Below are positions 59,553 through 64,000 of a stretch of 64,000 nucleotides of DNA, one piece after another. How positions within the stretch are numbered: the first letter of the stretch is position 1; the number at the start of each line of letters is the position of its first letter. Position numbers and translations under genes: made by a program. The notes under the pieces are model-generated. The model worked only from the letters and a program-made list of their open reading frames with translations, was not told where the DNA came from and did no database searches. The stretch is from positions 109,654 to 173,653 of the forward strand of contig NZ_MTAW01000184.1 of assembly GCF_002154725.1 (NCBI RefSeq). Direction: 5' to 3'. This DNA is from Nostoc sp. 106C (GTDB taxonomy: Bacteria; Cyanobacteriota; Cyanobacteriia; Cyanobacteriales; Nostocaceae).

Positions 59553-61433
59553 ATGAGTAATAAATCCACGAATGAAATAGCTAAAGAATCCCCTAAAATT
59601 AACATTAATAGTAGCCAAATCAGCATTACGGTAAACCCTGGAACTATAGGAGAAACCCAAAGCTTAACGCAGTCACCTGAATTGGAAAATACTTCTGCAT
59701 CTACAGACTTATCTGTAAATAATCATCTTAAAATCAGCGATGAATTAAGTACACTTCGCAGTTTGCTGCTCGGTGTTGAACCGACTCAACTTAACAAACT
59801 CTATGAACGCTTAAATAACCCTCAAATTCAAGCCGAAGATATTAGTCGCCTGCTTCCAGAAGCTGTGGTCTTGCGGTCAAAGCAAGATAAACAATTGGGA
59901 GAAGCAGTAATATCTACCGTAGAAATAGCTATTCATTCCTCGGTCAAGCAAGACCACAATATACTTTCAGAAGCATTTTTTCCCATCGTTGGACCCGCCA
60001 CGCGCAAGGCGATTTCCGCAGCTATGGAGGAGATGATGCAATCTTTAAATCAAACTCTAGAACATAGTGTATCACCACAGAGTTTGCAATGGAGGCTAGA
60101 AGCGCGAAGGACAGGGAAATCATTTGCCGAAATTATCCTGCTCCGGACGCTGGTTTATCAAGTAGAACAAGTATTCCTAATTCATAAACAAACTGGATTA
60201 TTGCTGCAACATCTTGTAGCACCTAAAGTAACAACTCAAGATCCGGATTTGGTCTCAGCGATGTTGACAGCTATCCAGGATTTTGTGAAAGACTCTTTCA
60301 GTGTGGAAAGAAGCGAAGGACTGCAAAGTTTGCAGTTTGGAGAACTCACCGTTTGGGTGGAAGAAGGCCCGCAAGCTGTACTAGCAGTTATTGTTCGAGG
60401 AAAACCACCTCAAGAATTAAGGTTAATTCTGCGAGAAGCAGTAGAAAAAATTCACTTGAAGCTGAGTAGCGAAATTAATGCTTTTAATGGAGATACAGAG
60501 CCATTTGCAGCTAGTAGACTTTATTTAGAAGCTTGCCTGGCAGAAGGTTATAAATCTCCACCTAAAAAAAATTATACTTATGCGTGGAGCCTTTTAAGTA
60601 CAATAGCGATCGCTTGTGGGATTTGGGGCATTTTGACGCTCAGAGAGCAATTTCGTTGGCATTCCTATATCCAAAAACTTGAGTCTCAACCAGGAATCGT
60701 TGTGGTTAATACCAAGCAGCACCAGGGCAAATATTTAATTTCTGGAATGCGCGATCCTTTAGCAATAGACCCCAAAACACTCATACAACAAGAAAATCTT
60801 AATCCCCAAAAGGTCATCAGTCAGTGGCAACCTTATCTATCATTAGATCCACAACTGGTTACCATAAGATCTGAAAAACTACTGTTACCACCAAAAACAG
60901 TATCATTAACAGTTGACAACAATGGCATTCTCAATGCCACTGGTTCTGCACCTCGTCAATGGATTTTAGAAACACGAAAATTATGGCGTTTTATTCCAGG
61001 GGTAAGTCAATTTAATGACATAAATCTTCAGGAGATTGAACTTAGCCAACTAGAGCTATATAAACAGCAGATTGAACAAGAAAAGTTATTTTTCGCAGAA
61101 GGAACAACAGAGTTGATTCCAGGTGAAGCTGATAAACTCACTAATCTAGCGAGAAAAATAAATCAGCTTTTAGATACTGCCAAATATCTCGGTAAAGATA
61201 TACGTCTGCATATAACAGGACACACTAGTACTACTGGAACAGAAACAATAAACAATTTCCTTAGCCAAGCCCGTGCTAATAAAATCCTATCCTATTTGGC
61301 TTCCCAAGGAATCAACACCAGTAACTTTAACGCTGTGGGTATAGGTTCTAGTCTATCTTTACAACCAGAATTGGCACAAGAAGCTAATCGCAAAGTATCC
61401 TTCAAAATATTCATGACTAACACTTCTAACTGA
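59553..61433 (+). CDS. OmpA-family protein with large cytoplasmic domain and one membrane anchor
   Basis: A 626-residue protein. Residues 1 to about 340 are soluble and presumably cytoplasmic, including a sensor- or Roadblock-like segment (FGELTVWVEEGPQAVLAVIVRG) that I cannot assign firmly. One membrane helix lies at about 346-364 (AWSLLSTIAIACGIWGILTL). The periplasmic part has two BON-like stretches (for example SLTVDNNGILNATGSAPRQ). It ends with an OmpA-type peptidoglycan-binding domain (about 512-626, with HITGHTSTTGTETINNFLSQARANKIL). The topology could link the cell wall to the small GTPase encoded 15 bases downstream. Confidence 0.78.
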   Translation: MSNKSTNEIAKESPKININSSQISITVNPGTIGETQSLTQSPELENTSASTDLSVNNHLKISDELSTLRSLLLGVEPTQLNKLYERLNNPQIQAEDISRLLPEAVVLRSKQDKQLGEAVISTVEIAIHSSVKQDHNILSEAFFPIVGPATRKAISAAMEEMMQSLNQTLEHSVSPQSLQWRLEARRTGKSFAEIILLRTLVYQVEQVFLIHKQTGLLLQHLVAPKVTTQDPDLVSAMLTAIQDFVKDSFSVERSEGLQSLQFGELTVWVEEGPQAVLAVIVRGKPPQELRLILREAVEKIHLKLSSEINAFNGDTEPFAASRLYLEACLAEGYKSPPKKNYTYAWSLLSTIAIACGIWGILTLREQFRWHSYIQKLESQPGIVVVNTKQHQGKYLISGMRDPLAIDPKTLIQQENLNPQKVISQWQPYLSLDPQLVTIRSEKLLLPPKTVSLTVDNNGILNATGSAPRQWILETRKLWRFIPGVSQFNDINLQEIELSQLELYKQQIEQEKLFFAEGTTELIPGEADKLTNLARKINQLLDTAKYLGKDIRLHITGHTSTTGTETINNFLSQARANKILSYLASQGINTSNFNAVGIGSSLSLQPELAQEANRKVSFKIFMTNTSN

Positions 61434-61448
61434 AGTAATTATCAATTT

Positions 61449-61946
61449 ATGCTCCAGAAAAAAATATGTATGGTAGGTGCATTTGCCACAGGTAAAACAA
61501 GTTTAGTAGCAAGATTTGTTAGTAGCATTTTTTCGGAAAACTACCAGACGACCGTAGGCGTAAAAATTGATAAGAAAACAGTAACTATTCAAGAAAAAAC
61601 AATCAATCTGATTCTTTGGGATCTTTATGGGGAAGATGAATTCCAAAAAGTGCGTATGTCTTATTTACGAGGGTCATCTGGATATTTATTAGTGGTGGAT
61701 GGCACTCGTAAAAATACTCTTGAAAAAGCTTTTGACCTCCAAATAAGAGTAGAAGAAACAATTGGTAAAGTTCCCTTTATTATGATATTGAACAAATGGG
61801 ATATAGCAGATGAATGGGAGATTGATCCTGTGGAAATCGACGCAATCAAGCAGAAGAATTGGACTGTGATCAAAACCAGTGCTAAAAATGGTCTGGGTGT
61901 AGCAGAAGTTTTTCAAACTCTTGCTGAGAAAATAATGGATGAATAA
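61449..61946 (+). CDS. Ras/Rab-like small GTPase
   Basis: A 165-residue GTPase with the full G-box set: G1 GAFATGKTSL, G2 Thr in YQTTVGVK, G3 WDLYGEDEF, G4 NKWD and G5 TSAK. The G3 box has Glu where Ras-like proteins have the catalytic Gln61 (DTAGQE), so intrinsic hydrolysis may be slow or need a partner. Small Ras/Rab-type GTPases in bacteria (for example MglA) control polarity and motility. It follows the OmpA-family gene by 15 bases, and its stop abuts the next gene's ATG. This suggests co-translation and a shared complex. Confidence 0.85.
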   Translation: MLQKKICMVGAFATGKTSLVARFVSSIFSENYQTTVGVKIDKKTVTIQEKTINLILWDLYGEDEFQKVRMSYLRGSSGYLLVVDGTRKNTLEKAFDLQIRVEETIGKVPFIMILNKWDIADEWEIDPVEIDAIKQKNWTVIKTSAKNGLGVAEVFQTLAEKIMDE

Positions 61947-62348
61947 ATGCTAGATGTTCCCACTACTGTTATTGCTTATCTATTGAGTTTCATTCTAGAA
62001 GAACGGTCTCTTGCCTATCTTTTAGTTAAAAAAGATGGCCGTTTGTCTGCTTGGGGAGGAAAACTGGCTGCATACGGAGTTACTAATCTGAAAGAAGAAG
62101 AAAATATCAAAGAACAAATCTTTTTTCTAGAAGGTCTACTGCCATTAGACGATTTTCCTATATTTCTACCACGAATGAAAAGTGAATATGGTATTTGTGC
62201 AGATGTCCATCTCTTTCCTTCAGAGGAAGGTGATTGGGTATTGCTTTTAGATGCAACCTGGGAAGAGAAACATTGCGCACTCATTCAACAACAAGCTAAT
62301 GAATTTAGTTTGTTGCACGAGAAATTAATTAAAATTTTAAAGCAGTAA
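61947..62348 (+). CDS. Stand-alone PAS-like protein, similar to the input domain of the adjacent kinase
   Basis: A 133-residue protein. ATG 61947 directly follows the GTPase stop. Its C-terminal part (FPSEEGDWVLLLDATWEEKHCALIQQQANEF followed by LLHEKLIKIL) resembles, position by position, the PAS-like region at about residues 95-145 of the kinase at 62381 (FEASAICLNNRNILLIELLEN...EKQYIIQKARENQL). It thus looks like a stand-alone copy of the kinase input module and may heterodimerise with it. No ligand site is recognised. Confidence 0.6.
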   Translation: MLDVPTTVIAYLLSFILEERSLAYLLVKKDGRLSAWGGKLAAYGVTNLKEEENIKEQIFFLEGLLPLDDFPIFLPRMKSEYGICADVHLFPSEEGDWVLLLDATWEEKHCALIQQQANEFSLLHEKLIKILKQ

Positions 62349-62380
62349 TTTACACAAAAAATTAATTCTAACCTAAGCTC

Positions 62381-63508
62381 ATGACTGACTCTATCACAGA
62401 CGATCTATTCGCAGCCTTGAATATTCTGGTGTTAGAGCGACTTAATCTTGGTTCCTTTAAAGTTACTGGGACAGTCCCAAATTGGTTAAGGCGTTTTTGT
62501 CATCCAAACATTACATCAGGTATGGAGGTATTAATACCGGAAGAGCAATTTCCTTTTTTAGAAAATTTTTTGGTTGATGCTGAAGAATTTTGGCGAAATC
62601 ATAATGCTATAAAACTCAGTTCTGGGTTCTGGACTGATCGTGATTTAACTGGGCAAGAATATCATTTTGAAGCATCAGCAATTTGTCTTAATAATAGAAA
62701 TATTTTATTAATTGAATTATTAGAAAATTCTTATACAGAAAAACAATACATTATTCAAAAGGCTAGAGAAAATCAATTAAGCTATCAACAATTACTCAAG
62801 GATAAACAAAAAAAAGAAGTTCTGATTCATTGTATTATTCACGATATAGCTGGACAATTAAGTAGTATTAATTGTTGTCTAGCTCTTTTAGAATTTGAAA
62901 GCTTAACACCAAAAGGACAAGAACGGTTAGAAATTGGCAGACAGCAGACAATGAAGCAAGAAATGCTGATTCGAGAAATATTAAATGCATTCTCGGCTGA
63001 GATGCGATCGCTAGAAGCATTTACACTCAAACCTGAACAAGCACCCAGTATTCTGGCTTCTGTACAAGAGGTAATCAAGCTGTTAACTCCTAGTTTCGCA
63101 GTTAATAATATGCAATTACACCTTGCTAACAACATTGACTTGGCAGCAGACTGGAAAGTAGTTGGCGATCGCTCGCGTTTAGATAGAGTGATTTCAAATC
63201 TAGTAGAAAATGCACTACGCCATAGCCCACCAGATTCTATTGTGGAAATTGGTTTACAACAAGATGAAACATCTGTGCTGGTGACAGTTGACGATCGGGG
63301 TACAGGGGTAGCGCCAGAAGTAGCAGAAACTTTATTTCAAAAATTTGCCCAAGGTAAAAATAAATCAGGTAGAGCTGGCCTTGGGCTTTATTTTTGCCGA
63401 ATAACAGTTGAACGCTGGGGAGGTAAGATCGGTTATTTAGCCCTTCCTCAAGGGGGTTCTCGGTTTTGGTTCCGTCTATTAAGACCAGGACATAATTTTG
63501 AGGACTGA
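62381..63508 (+). CDS. Sensor histidine kinase with PAS-like input domain
   Basis: A 375-residue soluble kinase. Residues about 15-140 form a PAS-like input domain. A short coiled coil leads to the dimerisation helix with the phospho-acceptor His in LIHCIIHDIAGQLSSINCC. HATPase boxes follow: LVENALRHSPPDS, VTVDDRGTGVAPE and GRAGLGLYFCRI. It begins 32 bases after the PAS-like gene and is the last member of the cassette that includes the small GTPase and OmpA-family protein. No response regulator is present. The His-box with HDIAG is typical of cyanobacterial kinases. Confidence 0.87.
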   Translation: MTDSITDDLFAALNILVLERLNLGSFKVTGTVPNWLRRFCHPNITSGMEVLIPEEQFPFLENFLVDAEEFWRNHNAIKLSSGFWTDRDLTGQEYHFEASAICLNNRNILLIELLENSYTEKQYIIQKARENQLSYQQLLKDKQKKEVLIHCIIHDIAGQLSSINCCLALLEFESLTPKGQERLEIGRQQTMKQEMLIREILNAFSAEMRSLEAFTLKPEQAPSILASVQEVIKLLTPSFAVNNMQLHLANNIDLAADWKVVGDRSRLDRVISNLVENALRHSPPDSIVEIGLQQDETSVLVTVDDRGTGVAPEVAETLFQKFAQGKNKSGRAGLGLYFCRITVERWGGKIGYLALPQGGSRFWFRLLRPGHNFED

Positions 63509-63536
63509 ATGAACGTAATTAATATTTCAAAGGCTG

Positions 63537-63569
63537 AGATTCCCGATTTTTCTAAAAAGTCGGGAATCT
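63537..63569. repeat. 33-bp palindrome, copy 3 of 3
   Basis: Arms AGATTCCCGATTTTTCT and its near-complement (one G-U pair) around the centre. It lies 28 bases past the kinase stop and 24 bases before the convergent HLIP stop, so here it could serve as a terminator. Confidence 0.8.
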
Positions 63570-63593
63570 AGGTTTTTATCAATTAATTATGAC

Positions 63594-63797
63594 TTAATAG
63601 CCGATGATGTGCAGTACATCGCGCAGAACACTGTATCCTGCTAAATCCCACAACAAATAAGCGAGAAAACCAATAGCTGCTAGACGACCATTCCATAGTT
63701 CAGCTTGCGGTGTCCAGCCAAACAGAAAAGCATTACGATCTACGCCGTTATATTCTTTAGCGACTGGTGGTAAATCAGTAGAAGAACGAGTTTCCAT
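63594..63797 (-). CDS. High-light-inducible protein (HLIP/SCP)
   Basis: A 67-residue protein with one chlorophyll-binding helix carrying the ELB motif: AELWNGRLAAIGFLAYLLWD. Such single-helix proteins bind chlorophyll and carotenoid in the thylakoid membrane, protecting newly made photosystem II and chlorophyll synthesis during stress. The N-terminal about 25 residues are polar. It lies just downstream of a second, nearly identical HLIP gene (63841 onward); the two form a tandem duplication. The family symbol hliX/hliP cannot be assigned. Confidence 0.9.
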   Translation of the reverse strand: METRSSTDLPPVAKEYNGVDRNAFLFGWTPQAELWNGRLAAIGFLAYLLWDLAGYSVLRDVLHIIGY

Positions 63798-63840
63798 TTT
63801 TTTACTCCAAAATTGAGCGGTTTTTTTGTGTATTTAATCT

Positions 63841-64000
63841 TTAGTAACCGATGAGATGAAATACGTCGCGGAGGACGCTAAATCCTGCCAAATCCCATAA
63901 CAAATAAGCGAGAAAACCAATAGCTGCCAGACGACCATTCCATAGTTCAGCTTGCGGTGTCCAGCCAAACAGAAAAGCATTACGATCTACGCCGTTATAT
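63841..64000 (-). CDS. High-light-inducible protein, second tandem copy (N-terminus cut by window)
   Basis: The last 52 residues of an HLIP: YNGVDRNAFLFGWTPQ followed by AELWNGRLAAIGFLAYLLWD and DLAGFSVLRDVFHLIGY. From about the ELB helix to the window edge the DNA is almost identical to the copy at 63594-63797 (a single C/T difference seen in the overlapping about 115 bases), whereas the C-terminal dozen residues differ. The start lies beyond position 64000. Confidence 0.88.
   Translation of the reverse strand, partial: YNGVDRNAFLFGWTPQAELWNGRLAAIGFLAYLLWDLAGFSVLRDVFHLIGY

Noticed and set aside
1..64000. CRISPR arrays, insertion-sequence transposases, integrases, rRNA
   Set aside because: No regularly spaced direct repeats with unique spacers, no transposase or integrase motifs and no rRNA sequence were seen. 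The only regular array (32630-32893) has no unique spacers.

Overview
The window is chromosomal DNA of a filamentous cyanobacterium, most likely a heterocyst-forming Nostocales relative. The evidence is frequent GCGATCGC (HIP1) octamers, photosynthetic genes (psbV, psbV2, petE, petJ, chlD, high-light-inducible proteins), a SigF-type sigma factor, and short repeats and palindromes typical of Nostoc-like genomes. No rRNA, CRISPR array, transposase or prophage is visible. One tRNA (Glu, UUC) is present.

Layout. 1-3.3 kb: 3' end of a prepilin peptidase gene, accD and an MFS transporter. 3.4-15.7 kb: a sugar ABC transporter whose binding lipoprotein is separated from its two permeases by a reverse-strand block of four glycosyltransferase-type genes, a Uma2 nuclease-like gene and a large AAA+ protein. 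15.9-19.1 kb: photosynthetic electron carriers (cytochrome c550, PsbV2, plastocyanin, cytochrome c6). 19.4-31.6 kb: TonB-like protein, lipase-like hydrolase, cytochrome b6-like protein, Na+/H+ antiporter, tRNA-Glu, START-like protein coupled to a GAF kinase, HNH protein and polysaccharide deacetylase. 31.9-40.1 kb: PIN-domain pair, 63-bp tandem repeats, NB-ARC/TPR STAND protein, DUF4058 protein, aminopeptidase P and an FG-GAP repeat protein. 40.5-46.8 kb: a reverse-strand housekeeping run (prfB-like paralogue, prfB, DUF3285 protein, ybeY, dgkA, trpG, metallo-beta-lactamase-fold protein) preceded by a Bax-inhibitor-1 homologue. 47.3-53.3 kb: sigF, chlD, rnc and a sensor kinase. 53.7-58.3 kb: an NrtB/NrtA/NrtD-like ABC transporter and a UspA-like gene, each preceded by a c-di-AMP (ydaO-yuaA) riboswitch. 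58.7-63.5 kb: an operon-like signalling cassette (coiled-coil protein, membrane-anchored OmpA protein, Ras/Rab-like GTPase, PAS-like protein, histidine kinase). 63.6-64 kb: two tandem high-light-inducible protein genes, the second cut by the window edge.

Main discovery candidates. First, there is a full-length release-factor-2 paralogue (44806-45913) directly upstream of prfB. It keeps the RF2 CTT-TGA-C programmed frameshift site and the SPF stop-codon recognition motif, but its GGQ catalytic loop has decayed to GGV. It reads as a decoding-competent, hydrolysis-dead RF2. Second is the OmpA-GTPase-PAS-kinase cassette, in which a stand-alone small protein looks like a copy of the kinase's own input domain. 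Third is the pair of c-di-AMP riboswitches on neighbouring units. Fourth is a GAF kinase whose phospho-acceptor His is replaced by Asp exactly where a HIP1 octamer lies. Fifth is a cytochrome b6-like protein in which two of the four canonical haem-ligand histidines are replaced.

Starts were chosen by ribosome-binding sites, overlaps and family length. All family assignments come from reading motifs by eye, without database searches.
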